This document shows positions 54,345 through 64,000 of a stretch of DNA of 64,000 nt, one piece after another (within the stretch, counting starts at the first letter, position 1; every line of letters begins with the position of its first letter). A program made the translations under genes and the position numbers. The notes below the pieces were generated by a model that had not been told where the DNA came from, did no database searches, and saw only the letters and a program-made list of their open reading frames with translations. Source of the DNA: Ascidia mentula (lineage: Eukaryota; Chordata; Ascidiacea; Phlebobranchia; Ascidiidae); the NCBI GenBank assembly GCA_947561715.1, contig OX387205.1, positions 14,389,001 to 14,453,000 of the forward strand, given 5' to 3'.

Positions 54345-57300
54345 ATGGGGTGTGGGGCCAGCACATCCGTTGTAACAATAACAAAAGATGTTTCTTCCCA
54401 GAAAGCTTCAGCAATCTCGGAGCAAGCGCCTGACATTGAAGTGACAAAAAGTTTGACAACACACAGTGAAAGAGAGGTTCCAGATGGCGCCGAAGACAGT
54501 GTACAAAGTGACTGTGAGGCAACAGCTGCAGAAAATTCCTTGGTTGATGAAGATAATGCTGTGCCAAATGAAACAAACAGTACAGATGGATCAGATACAC
54601 ATTCAAGTGCACACATAGACCCAACAGAACCACAAAATATTGAGAATCCTGGTAAAAGTGAGGATGTAGTAACTGTGGTTTCCATAACAACTAGCAATAG
54701 CAATCATCAATCAGAAGCAGAGTTAAATATAGAACCTGCCACAAAAGAAAATCTGCAATATCTAGAGATTGCCTCATCCCCCACATCATTGTCGTCTAAA
54801 TCTGCAGAAAGTCAGTTGTCATTGAACAAGAAACGCAAAGTTTCCTTTGCAGAAATTGACAAATATTGTGGACAAAGTGGAGAAGAACAAAATAAAACCA
54901 ACACAAAGTCAGAAAAGATTAACAATAATAAAGATGACAGAGGAACAGAAAATAAATATACAGAAGAACATCATTTCTCAGAAAACAAGAATACAGAGAA
55001 AGAAAACAATGATTCAAAAAATAAAAACACAGAGGATGAAGATATTAGTTTGTTGAAAGAAAAAAGTGTCATCCAGGTAAATAGAGAATTACTGGAGGGA
55101 CAGAAGGAAAACACAGTCGATATCATTGAAGGCAAAGATTGTAACAGTGCATGCAGTGACTACACTGACAACTCCAGTGGTTTGGATGTAGATGTTGCTG
55201 AAAACATTTTAAGCAACTTGATTGTTAATGATGTTATGTCCTCTCTAACAATGCCACAAGAGGGCAGCAATTCAGAACAACAACATGATCAACATGAAAT
55301 GGGAGAAAGAACTGAAGTTGTCAAGGAAGTTATAGGTCACGATGTTGTTGTGACTAAGAAAGATGCAGAAAGTGTTGGTAAAGAAATTGAATTGCCGCAT
55401 GTGGGTGAAGTCGGTCCTGGTGTACTTGTGCCAAGTTCTGGTTTGTCTCTTGCATCAAAACCTGCTTTTCAATATATTGAAACAGACGAAGATATTTTAC
55501 TTCACTCAGCATTGCGCTTAACTTGTGATATCACTGATAAGCAACAGTTGGTGGATTTAGCAGCAAAAGCGAATGCACTTTATTTGGAAAGTTCCCTGCC
55601 AACAATAGCAGAGGTGGCTTCTTCAATGCCTGCATTACGAAAGCTCGACATTGGTGGAAATCATTCAGGCCCTGTGTCAGTCCGAGCTATTCTATCAATA
55701 CTTACTTCTCATGACTGTGTGGAACACCTTGATATTTCGGACAATTCGGCCGACTCAGAATGTGCCGACCATTTAAGCAAACTTATATCAAGCAGCAAAA
55801 GTTTGAGATGGCTTAATGTCTCCAGTAACAATTTTGGAAAGGAATCTCTCAATCGATGCCTTTCTGTATCTGTTCTTGCTTCATCCTCACTAACGTACTT
55901 GGATGTAAGTGGATGTGGATCAATGAACTTCCATGGACTATTCGAAGCAATGAGACAAGGTTATAGTAACTGCACTTTACCATTAAGCTACTTGGATATT
56001 TCAAGTAACCATTTAAATGATGGACAACAATTAGGCATTGACTTGTCACTGGTACTAGAAAATCCCAACTGTTGCTTAAGGACATTACACCTAAATAGCA
56101 CAGGACTTACAAGTGCTGGCTGGGAGGCAATGACAGCAGGCCTCCAAGCCAATACTTCACTTGCTGTGTTAAACATTGGTGGATATGAAAATAGTGCAAG
56201 TGATTTGTCTGCCCTGGTCAAAATGATTGCTGCAGCCAAAAATCTAAACAAGCTAAGCATCGGTGGAGTAAAGGTAGACAGTGAAACAATACTTGGCGAC
56301 GAAGTTCTTCCACTGTTAAATATTGCTGACCTTGATGTTGGGAACTGTGGATTTGTGGATGAGGTGTTCGTCAAACTTGCAAAGTCCTCTCCAGGCCGTC
56401 TGGGGAGACTGGAATCTTTAAATCTGTCTGGAAATGCTGAGTTGACTTCTGCAGGCATTGAAGCTGTGGATAAACTCTGCTCAATTGATGGTTTCTCCAA
56501 CTTAATGAAAATCAACTTGTCGTTGATGGAAGTGGACCATCTGCCAGAAACACTCAATAGTTGCTTTAAAAATGTGACACATTTGAATATTAGAAAGTCA
56601 AGAATCTCTCAAGCAGCGCTTGCAAGCTTAAACACAATACCTCAGAAGCTAGAGCATTTAGTATTAGATGGAATTAAGCTCAGCAATCTTGGTGCGTTGG
56701 CTTCAATCATGGAGGTGAATTCAAAACACCAATTCCAAACTCTTTCTCTGGGTAACTGCGGCCTTACAGACACAGATTTTAAACCCTTTTCACAGTTCCT
56801 TGGGCATGTTTCTTCCCCAATAAAGACCCTTACCAACCTTGATCTTTCTTCAAATCGATTGACTGATGAAGCTCTTATCACTTTATCAGATCAACTTAAG
56901 AAAATGCCAAACCACCCTCTCAAATCATTGGATATCTCAAACAATGTTTGCACAGATTTGGCAGCCAATGCCCTCTCTTCTCTGATAATGTCTGCTTCAT
57001 CGAAAAGCAATATCCAGTATTTATCTGTTGCAAGTAATCAGTTAACCTCCAATGGCATCAAATCCCTTACATCCGCCGTAATAACTGGTTCATCAAGAAG
57101 AGGTTTAATCTCACTGGATATAAGCAATCAGAAAAGTAGTCTGGATGATGATGAAGCCGATGAAGTGATTACAAACCTGGCAACTACTATTGGTATTGAT
57201 ACTGACCGAAGTGATGAGGTTATCCCTGGATTGCCAGTGAACTTAAATGTGAATTTAACTGGTCTTGATGGAGCATCCAATGCAAAAGTAAAGGCGCTGA

Positions 57301-57941
57301 ATTCAAGCTCAATTAAAACTGACTTCAGCAAGGTCTGCAGAGGGTCTGCAAGCCTAAACGATTATTTGCTTCTGGGAGCAGGTTTGGAAAAGAAGCTTGG
57401 AATCCACAACACCGAGAAGATGTGTATCTCCTTTGCTTCATCAGAATGGGTCAGCATAATTGGCTCTGATGCTCCAGCATGGCTTAAAGTGGAGACAGAA
57501 AGGGCAAAGGGGGTCTACATTAACCACCTGCCCGGCACAGCAACGGTACAAAGACTTGAAGGAATGCTGGAGATGGATGCTGATTGTCAAGTGAGTGATG
57601 TTTACATTGTGAAAGATCCTATCATGAGAAAACCAACAGGAGCTGCATGGGTTTTACTGGATTCTGAAAGCTGTGTTCAGAAAGTATTGGACTGGTGCCA
57701 TGATGGTGAAGCTGTGATGTATGGATCACCATTTTCTGTCAGTCCATTGCCGGTGTCCATATTGGATGAACAGCAAGGTGCCCAGGTTTTGGCCAAACGC
57801 GATCTTGCTCTTCGAGAAAAGCAACGGAAAGAAACAGAACTGGATGACCTCAAGGTTCTGGAGGAGAGTCAGAAGCTAGCTGATGAGAGAGCAGCGTACC
57901 GTGAAGCTCATCCTGCCTACCAGGGTGGGAGAATTTGGTAA
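54345..57941 (+). CDS. Large leucine-rich-repeat protein with acylation-type N-terminus and RRM-like module
   Basis: One exon, 1198 residues from the chosen ATG, which gives MGCGAS, a consensus for N-myristoylation with adjacent Cys for palmitoylation. The frame stays open upstream to 54177, but an acceptor at 54291 suggests that part is intron or UTR. Residues about 10-370 are acidic, Ser/Thr/Asn/Lys-rich and probably disordered. Residues about 378-930 contain many ribonuclease-inhibitor-type LRRs (LRKLDIGGNH, VEHLDISDNS, LRWLNVSSNNFG, LTNLDLSSNRLTDEAL, LKSLDISNNVC). Residues about 1054-1136 look like an RRM: VYINHLPG in the RNP2 position and PTGAAWVLLD in the RNP1 position. A Lys/Glu-rich helix (about 1150-1185) ends the protein. 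I do not recognise a named orthologue; a membrane-associated scaffold is a guess. Confidence 0.85.
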   Translation: MGCGASTSVVTITKDVSSQKASAISEQAPDIEVTKSLTTHSEREVPDGAEDSVQSDCEATAAENSLVDEDNAVPNETNSTDGSDTHSSAHIDPTEPQNIENPGKSEDVVTVVSITTSNSNHQSEAELNIEPATKENLQYLEIASSPTSLSSKSAESQLSLNKKRKVSFAEIDKYCGQSGEEQNKTNTKSEKINNNKDDRGTENKYTEEHHFSENKNTEKENNDSKNKNTEDEDISLLKEKSVIQVNRELLEGQKENTVDIIEGKDCNSACSDYTDNSSGLDVDVAENILSNLIVNDVMSSLTMPQEGSNSEQQHDQHEMGERTEVVKEVIGHDVVVTKKDAESVGKEIELPHVGEVGPGVLVPSSGLSLASKPAFQYIETDEDILLHSALRLTCDITDKQQLVDLAAKANALYLESSLPTIAEVASSMPALRKLDIGGNHSGPVSVRAILSILTSHDCVEHLDISDNSADSECADHLSKLISSSKSLRWLNVSSNNFGKESLNRCLSVSVLASSSLTYLDVSGCGSMNFHGLFEAMRQGYSNCTLPLSYLDISSNHLNDGQQLGIDLSLVLENPNCCLRTLHLNSTGLTSAGWEAMTAGLQANTSLAVLNIGGYENSASDLSALVKMIAAAKNLNKLSIGGVKVDSETILGDEVLPLLNIADLDVGNCGFVDEVFVKLAKSSPGRLGRLESLNLSGNAELTSAGIEAVDKLCSIDGFSNLMKINLSLMEVDHLPETLNSCFKNVTHLNIRKSRISQAALASLNTIPQKLEHLVLDGIKLSNLGALASIMEVNSKHQFQTLSLGNCGLTDTDFKPFSQFLGHVSSPIKTLTNLDLSSNRLTDEALITLSDQLKKMPNHPLKSLDISNNVCTDLAANALSSLIMSASSKSNIQYLSVASNQLTSNGIKSLTSAVITGSSRRGLISLDISNQKSSLDDDEADEVITNLATTIGIDTDRSDEVIPGLPVNLNVNLTGLDGASNAKVKALNSSSIKTDFSKVCRGSASLNDYLLLGAGLEKKLGIHNTEKMCISFASSEWVSIIGSDAPAWLKVETERAKGVYINHLPGTATVQRLEGMLEMDADCQVSDVYIVKDPIMRKPTGAAWVLLDSESCVQKVLDWCHDGEAVMYGSPFSVSPLPVSILDEQQGAQVLAKRDLALREKQRKETELDDLKVLEESQKLADERAAYREAHPAYQGGRIW

Positions 57942-58433
57942 TGCTCAGCTACCTGCAAATCTTCACTGTGGACTGCCTCTGTTTCCTTATTTGTTATCAA
58001 GCCAGTGTTCTGTGCATAACATTTTATTATCGTCACAAGACTTGCCAGTTTGAGTAACAGTGCAATGTGCCAATTCATATGATTGCCAAAGTGTTTTTTA
58101 GTTTATTTTGTGACTTAACAAAATATTTTACTCGACTACACACAATCCCTTCAAACCCAACCATTAATTGCTTTGGTTTGGTTGGAAAGATGACTCAAAA
58201 ACCACCAACAAGCATGCACAATATTGTGGATTTCATATCAATGTAAAACCTTTTTTGCATGCACACGAAAATAGCAATAATGTCACAATACACCATGCTT
58301 GGGGTCCAGGCCTAACAGTTTAAACTTGTTTAACTGCATTAGGAGTTTTTGCATATCTTCATCTGGCTTTGTGATATGCAGCGTATGCATGTCTGTAAGC
58401 AAAAACTTGACCGGTATTAACTCTGCAGATTAA
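57942..58433. other. Convergent 3' UTRs of the LRR gene and DR1
   Basis: No gene. Minus-strand AATAAA-type signals at 58102-58107 and 58023-58028 could end DR1. No clear plus-strand AATAAA is seen for the LRR gene. Confidence 0.45.
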
Positions 58434-59630
58434 TCATCCAGTTTCATCGCTAGTATGTGGAGCTGGAGGCAATTCTGCCGCAACACCTTCCTGTTGTAAC
58501 TCCATTTGTTGTTGGAGCCATTCCTGTTGTTCTTGTTCCAGTTGTTGTTGTCTTGCCTTTGTAGGACACAAACAATTAACACACACTACACAGCATTATG
58601 TCTAAATAGGATTTACATTAATAGACAAACAGGTAATTTAGGAAGGTTGCAAAAAACACTCATGAAGGTTTATGGCTACCTTATGTTGCGTGAAAAAAAT
58701 TTAATGACGGTAAAGAAATCCGTGTAGAAAAAAATTTAAAACCAACCTGCGCGAAAAGCTCTTGTTGTTGCCGTAACAACTCTTCCTCGGGGATTCCTAG
58801 GTTTTCAAGTCTGCTACTTCCTCTTCTCTTCTTCAGTGCAACATGTTTACATTCCACAAGCACTTCACGGCACTCCTCTACATATGATCCAAACCCAAGA
58901 CTCTCCAATGCTACGAAACATGAACACTTTTGGGATAAGTTACTGGCCCAAAATTGTAACTGCTAAATATGTACAATTGTTCCAACATGTCGACATTATG
59001 AACAGTGAATAGATATTTTTTTTCGCAAAATATCGGTAAATTTTCAACAGAATTCCATTTGAATGAAAAACTGTTGATGCCTTCTTTAAGGTGAAATGTA
59101 TTTTTCTGCCGTTAAACATCTTTAGAGCTGTATGTCTGATTATATTTTACAGCTTTTGCTCAGCAACAAATTCATGTTTACCATCAAGAACGTGTTCTGG
59201 CATAATTGTTTTCTTTGTGTTTTTGTTGCAAATATCATTAGCTTCAGATGATACAAGGTGGATGAACTCATTGCAACAAGCCACTATCAACTCCCGGGCT
59301 TCATTTGATACACGGACCTAAAAAGACCAAAACATTCATTAACTTTCATTTCATACCAGATTAGAAAGTTTGTTTTTTGCGCGGAGGATTTCGTTTCGGC
59401 GATCGTTAATTGCGCGGACGATCGCAACGTTTTTCGTATGTTAATGCATTAGGTCATTAATATTGCGCGGATTATCGGTAAATTTTCGCAAAAGTGACAT
59501 TTTTTCCAGTCTGGTTTATATATACAACCAACAGGACATACTGTCTACCAAACCATACCTGTGGTAACGTTTCCCTGATTAGTTTGTTAATTGCAGCTCT
59601 TGGAAGGTTTAAATCGTCCTCGTCAGCCAT
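58434..59630 (-). CDS. DR1: DR1 (NC2-beta), TBP-associated transcription repressor, four exons
   Basis: Histone-fold subunit of negative cofactor 2, which binds TBP on promoters and also belongs to the ATAC complex (family knowledge). Exons: 59559-59630, 59182-59317, 58747-58910, 58434-58556. Phases agree and give 164 residues. It reads MADEDDLNLPRAAINKLIRE, then NEARELI, CCNEFIHLVSSEANDICN, TKKTIMPEHVLDALESLGFG, SSRLENLGIPEEELLRQQQE and a Gln-rich tail with QEWLQQQ. All are near-identical to vertebrate DR1. The C-terminus after the Gln-rich part is shorter (human is about 176 residues) and lacks the terminal acidic run; it ends PHTSDETG. Convergent with the LRR gene. Confidence 0.96.
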
Positions 59631-62600
59631 TATAAGATAGCAAGAGTTTACAGAAAAACAAGCTCTTTTTGAAACAAGAGAATATCAATTTTACATTTGG
59701 TAGGTATAATTACACATAACACTCCAGTACAACGTACAATTTGCTAACAAAGCTGCCAAGGTAAAAAGCGAGCACCTTTTAATGCCACGATTTCTTGTAA
59801 ATTTATGGCCATGGTTTTTTGGCCATTTGATACACACGCAATAATGAACCTAGTGCGTAAGCTAATGATATTGCGCTCGTGAGGTTTCGAGTTGTGCGTG
59901 TTTTTTAAGTTTCCTAAATTTTAGCCTAATCAATAGAAATCGTAGTAACCTCACATGTCATCGTACAAAAAACGACGCTGCAGTGGCACACAAAAAGGAT
60001 TGCCTTAAATGTGATTTTGGTGCTTTTGTCTAATCATTGGCTATCTACTTGTCGCTACTCACAATGACGTTGGTTTGTGACCTAACCCTAGCAAAAATTT
60101 CCGAGACCACTTTGCATAGGCATTTGGCCCAACTGTCAAATTTTTAATGATTGCTGGTCTCGGTTTCAAAAAGTTGGCCTACACCAAAGCTTATGTCTTG
60201 CATTACATAAATGCACGTTTTGCAGGATCCTGAACCGGGAATGTCCTATAACTACGTCAACTACGCTGTATTGACTTCTAAATACGCTTCGTTCGACTGC
60301 AGAACAAACTCAGGTAGCATCATTCCACCGGTATATTTCAACAGTATCAAATATACTTGCACAATAACCAGGCAAAGGCGCACAGGAGTGGCTTGGCCAC
60401 CGGGAACCTCGTGAACATAGTGGGGGGGGGCAAGCAAAAGATTTAAAATAAAGCACAGGGGTGAAAGGGTCTTGGGAATCACCTAAAAACTAGGGTTAAA
60501 GCGAATCTTTACGCCTGGTGTCTAACACAGTGGCACGTCACATTAGATGTGGCGCGTTGTGGACAAACGTGTGCACACTACAAGGGCATACTTTGCTTTA
60601 AACAAATTAATAAGAATTGTTTCAAGAAGTGAATTATTAACATGACGATGATCATAATTGGTTCAAGCAGAAAATAACACAGCATTAAATTGGTAAATTT
60701 TTAGACGAAAGTAATTAGGACTGTATATAAGAGATGCTTGGCCAATTGCACATATGCTCAAACCATAGTTACATTGTTAGGCGTGGTTTAAACCAATGGT
60801 TTTTTTAACGCAGTAACCATTATTGAAAAGCAGTGAAAAAGAATGAAACCTTTCATACAATATCGCGGATGAATATCAAATGACCTTCATGATGACGTAG
60901 GTTTGGGTAAACTTCGAAGCATATACTGACGATAAAGCGGGGGGCGTACCTTGGGACGAAAGGGGGGTGGGGTGTTCCCCAACATTGTGGGTGACAAAAG
61001 TAAGATGCACTTGAAATGATGATTTCCTATCGCTGTTATACGCAGATGGAGCAAGGGGTGCGGAAGCGGAAGCGAAATATCGTCTCCATCATTTGATCAC
61101 ATTGGAAATTCACAAACATACGGTTGAACTTAATGACGATGGGATTTACTGTGTTCTGAACTTAAGGAAATGGCGGGTTTGAAAACACGGTTTTAAATAT
61201 TGAACTTCGCAAGTCAGTGTTAGTTTAAATATGCTGCAAATCCGTTCGTCCGTGAACAGACAAACTCAGGAAGCGGTGGTAAAGCAAATTGGCATAGCGG
61301 GTCTAACATACACATGGCACTTTAAGTAAAACAAACACAAGAAGCGGGAACTGAAGCGAATTAAACTGAATGTACGATCACGACCATCAGTGGCGGCAGA
61401 AGCACGAAAACACACACAAGCGCAAAGAAACATCGGCTTTCAAGCACGCAGGCAAATCAGCGAGGGGAACCACCGGTTTTTTCGGCACCTCAATCAAATA
61501 GGCGGAACATAATAGGAAACTTATAGGGAGCACAACTGGTAAAAGTTTTAAATTAAAGAGAGCACTTTTAGTTTTTGAGGCTGAATTAGTTTGCAGGTTC
61601 CTATAATAAGGGGTGATGTGGTAAAGTATGGAAACGCCTCATAGGCTTTAGTACTACATGTGAACGGGTAGTTAAAAGCACCGCTAGGCGAGCGCACAAA
61701 TATGTAAACGAATAGGTCCTTCTTGGGACGCGTGAAAGTAATTAAAAACATGCTGGGAAAATTAACCGCTAGGGGCCATGTAAAAGATGCTGGATTTCGT
61801 CGAGTCATGATTTCTGTGCAAAAAACGAACAAACGACACTCAAGTTAGCGATGCTGCTCTGTCGGCGACGTTAAAGGATTGCTGCAACCTAAATACCAGA
61901 CAAAAACGGAACCTCTCCGAGACCGCACTGGGCCGATGACGTAACTGTTGACGTCATAGTACGCTCTTTGGCGACACCTTTTGTTTAGTGGCGACTACAT
62001 CTTATTCACGCATCGACTCTTTGTAGAATGGGAAGAGAATGGAACCTAATGGCGTGAGTTTTGAAGTTGATTTTACTGGTCGGAAAACGTGCAAGTTTGT
62101 TTCTGACTTGGTTTAATTTGGTGCGTGATTGCAAATTTTTACCAATGGTGCGTAGGTTTTTAAAAGTTTGCATAGTTGAAGTTGGAACAACTTATTTTCG
62201 TTTCGCAGAGTTGATAGATTAATTTGTTCCGGGACAGATATTTCAAGTAGCTAGGAAAATCGCGATCTGTTTTCAAATCTATATGGATGAGGCCGTCCAA
62301 TGTTACAGCACAAAATAACACACAAAGATCTTTGAGGGGAATTTTCCTATTAAAACGCATTTTTTTGCGTATCGCCGAACCAAAAGCTTTCGGCCAAAAG
62401 AACTTCCCGCACCTTGTTATTCGTGGGCGCATTTAAAAGCTTTTTGCAGAGCTGCCGATGCATAGGGGGTAAAATTGCAAGCTTGGCTGTCTTTAAAACA
62501 TCTATGAGCGCACAATAAACAGATTGCTGTCGTTCGCCAGGTCGCTCCCGGCTTGTTACGACCTTTCCAAACAACTAATTACCCGAATAATTAAAGTGTG

Positions 62601-62719
62601 AGCTGAAAAAAATTCATGATAGCGGTTGTGACGTATTGCTAGTGTCGCAGTTGACGTCACAAAAAACAGCGCAATTTTGCTCTAAAATGCGATCGATGAC
62701 GTTTTTCTTGATGAAGTCA
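59631..62719. other. Intergenic region between DR1 and the zinc-finger gene
   Basis: About 3 kb. The DR1 promoter should lie at the left edge and the zinc-finger 3' UTR at the right edge. Open frames here (for example 61548-61832 and 62160-62432) are short, have no recognisable motif and are not supported. A G homopolymer lies at 60421-60429. Confidence 0.5.
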
Positions 62720-64000
62720 TTATACTAGCTCATCATGCGGAGGAGGCTTGACAACCACTAGAGGCGTTGGCTCTGGAGGTGGTTCAGTTGATTGCGCCTG
62801 CATCTCGTTTTGATCAACAGCCGCTGTGCTGCTGTTGCTGTTGTTGTTGCTGTTGTTATTGCTGTTGTTGTTGGCGTTATTTATGTTAAACATTCCGGCG
62901 CCAGCGAATGGAACAGCCCTGGGGGCGAGAGAATTTGTGTCCAAGCCGGGATTACGGTGGGGGATTAACCTGGAAAGCACCGAACCCGGATCCTTCATCA
63001 CCGCACTGCCAGCCGCTAGGTGGTGCGGTGGAGGGATGAGTTGCGGTTGTGGGTTTGACGTCACGAAGTTGTGTTGGTTGATTGCCACGTGATCAAACTT
63101 GTTGCCACGTGTCGAGTCGCCATGTTGTTTCTTGACGTGTTTCTCCAGCGTGCTGCGATGATAATGTTGGATTGTGGTTTAAGTTTCTGTGGGAGGCCGA
63201 AAGATCAATCATAACAGATGGCTCCATGGATAAATTGTTACTGATGCTGCCAGGCATATCTATTGCTGAATACTGCCCTTTTGGCAAACTTTATTTTATT
63301 GACGTTTCTTAACGTTTTGGCTGTTATGCAGCAGCCTTCATCAGGAGGTAAGAAATAAAGTTTGCCAGAAGGGCGGTATTCAGCAAGGCTCTATGGATGT
63401 TTCATGTCAGAAAAATATATTTCGCCTAAGAGGCATCAATAAAGTTTCTGTGAATGCGGAGTTTAAAAACAGAAGCACCATAAAAAAGCGACAAGGTTGG
63501 ATATTCAGTATTATTTATATTATTCTTTGCATTGCGGTTTATTATATAAAAACAAGTTTTCTGTAAACAGGGAAGCTTCGTCCCAGTAATTCGATATAAA
63601 AATTTGGTTTGAAAGCAATGCGATCCCTTGGTGTCGCTCACGAGCATTTCAAGATTGACATTTACGACGTCGTGACTTCAACAAGCATTAATTTCTAAGT
63701 TACCTTTACATCGTTGGTTGATTCACAACAAACTATTATATAAAAGCAAAACAGCCATAATAGTGATAGGCTTCTGGTTTAAAAGCAAGCCCAGTGCCAC
63801 AGTCACCATGGCTGCACTGATAAGACCTTACAGGTCTAAAAAGCGCGTACCACCGCCTGCAGCTCAAAACTATCATTTGATTCATTAATCTTGCCTGATT
63901 CTAGAGACGAAACGTACCTGTATACAGAGAAAGGCATCCCGCATATATCGCACCTGTACACGTCCCGCCCGTTTAAACCATGTGTGCGCATATGACGCGT
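62720..64000 (-). CDS. C2H2 zinc-finger protein, last two exons (5' part beyond the window)
   Basis: Exon 63918-64000 (running off the right edge) and terminal exon 62720-63152 join in phase across a GT-AG intron. The join creates a complete finger: CDIC, F, then H-x4-H in [12 protein letters not shown]. Upstream lies the end of a preceding finger, RHMRTHG. The tail is about 140 residues, low complexity: Pro-rich (LIPPPHHLA), Asn-rich ([12 protein letters not shown]) and [18 protein letters not shown], then stop. A transcription factor is likely. The VYSTLEKH form of finger suggests an RREB1/hindsight-like protein, but only weakly. Confidence 0.75.
62822..62878 (-). repeat. Trinucleotide run encoding Asn/Ser
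   Basis: GTT/GCT units on the plus strand, AAC/AGC codons on the coding minus strand, encoding a run of N and S in the zinc-finger protein tail. Confidence 0.8.
63263..63386 (-). repeat. Foldback element with type-I hammerhead-like core
   Basis: Arms 63263-63298 and 63351-63386 pair over about 30 bp (TTGCTGAATACTGCCC with GGGCGGTATTCAGCAA; GGCAAACTTTAT with ATAAAGTTTGCC). On the minus strand the centre reads CTGATGA (63344-63338), A, GGCTG, an 8-base loop, CAGCC, then AAAACGTTAAGAAACGTC. The last part can form ACGTT/AACGT with loop AAGA, followed by the cleavage-site-like GTC. Departures from the hammerhead consensus: an extra A before stem II and A in place of G12. It is in the last intron of the zinc-finger gene. 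Confidence 0.6.

Noticed and set aside
54217..54690. Long minus-strand frames (157 and 238 aa) opposite the start of the LRR gene
   Set aside because: Antisense shadows of a real coding exon with low-complexity sequence; no domain or splice support.
63093..63287. 64-aa minus-strand frame overlapping the zinc-finger terminal exon
   Set aside because: The zinc-finger frame with acceptor at 63152 restores a full C2H2 finger; this frame is in another phase and covers intron.

Overview
This window reads as a stretch of animal nuclear genome that is AT-rich and gene-dense, with short introns. Nearly all splice sites are canonical GT-AG. The gene set (a single Notch receptor with 35 EGF repeats, DHTKD1, TEX30, TMEM218, DDAH, NC2-beta/DR1, a tandem C-type lectin) points to an invertebrate chordate. 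An ascidian of the Ciona type is my best guess. That is an inference from gene content and compactness; I could not run a search.

Layout. Positions 349-11854 (minus strand) hold a complete 16-exon DHTKD1 gene for the mitochondrial 2-oxoadipate dehydrogenase E1. A seven-exon gene for a secreted or GPI-anchored double C-type lectin (6333-9257, plus) is nested in its intron 5. Positions 12311-13150 (minus) encode an intronless TEX30-type alpha/beta hydrolase. Positions 14362-14697 (plus) encode TMEM218, a ciliary transition-zone protein. Positions 16093-18751 (plus) encode a six-exon dimethylarginine dimethylaminohydrolase. Positions 19861-51277 (minus) hold a complete 51-exon Notch receptor gene. 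I joined all 51 exons by reading phase and domain homology, and they give one open frame of 2562 residues. Positions 52527-53111 (plus) encode a one-exon membrane protein with a LINE-1 ORF1p-like domain. Positions 54345-57941 (plus) encode a large one-exon leucine-rich-repeat protein with an acylation-type N-terminus and an RRM-like C-terminal module. Positions 58434-59630 (minus) encode DR1 in four exons. Positions 62720-64000 (minus) are the 3' end of a C2H2 zinc-finger gene that runs off the window.

The genes do not form one pathway. The main relations are structural: DHTKD1 and TEX30 are head-to-tail on one strand, TEX30 and TMEM218 are divergent, DDAH and Notch converge, and the LRR gene and DR1 converge. 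Dispersed foldback elements sit between genes and in introns. Three of them share a central motif that resembles a hammerhead ribozyme core. A tRNA-like sequence lies inside a palindrome at 53.5 kb. Five of the six exact CGTGGGAA (Su(H)/CSL-type) octamers I found lie in the 5' introns of Notch.
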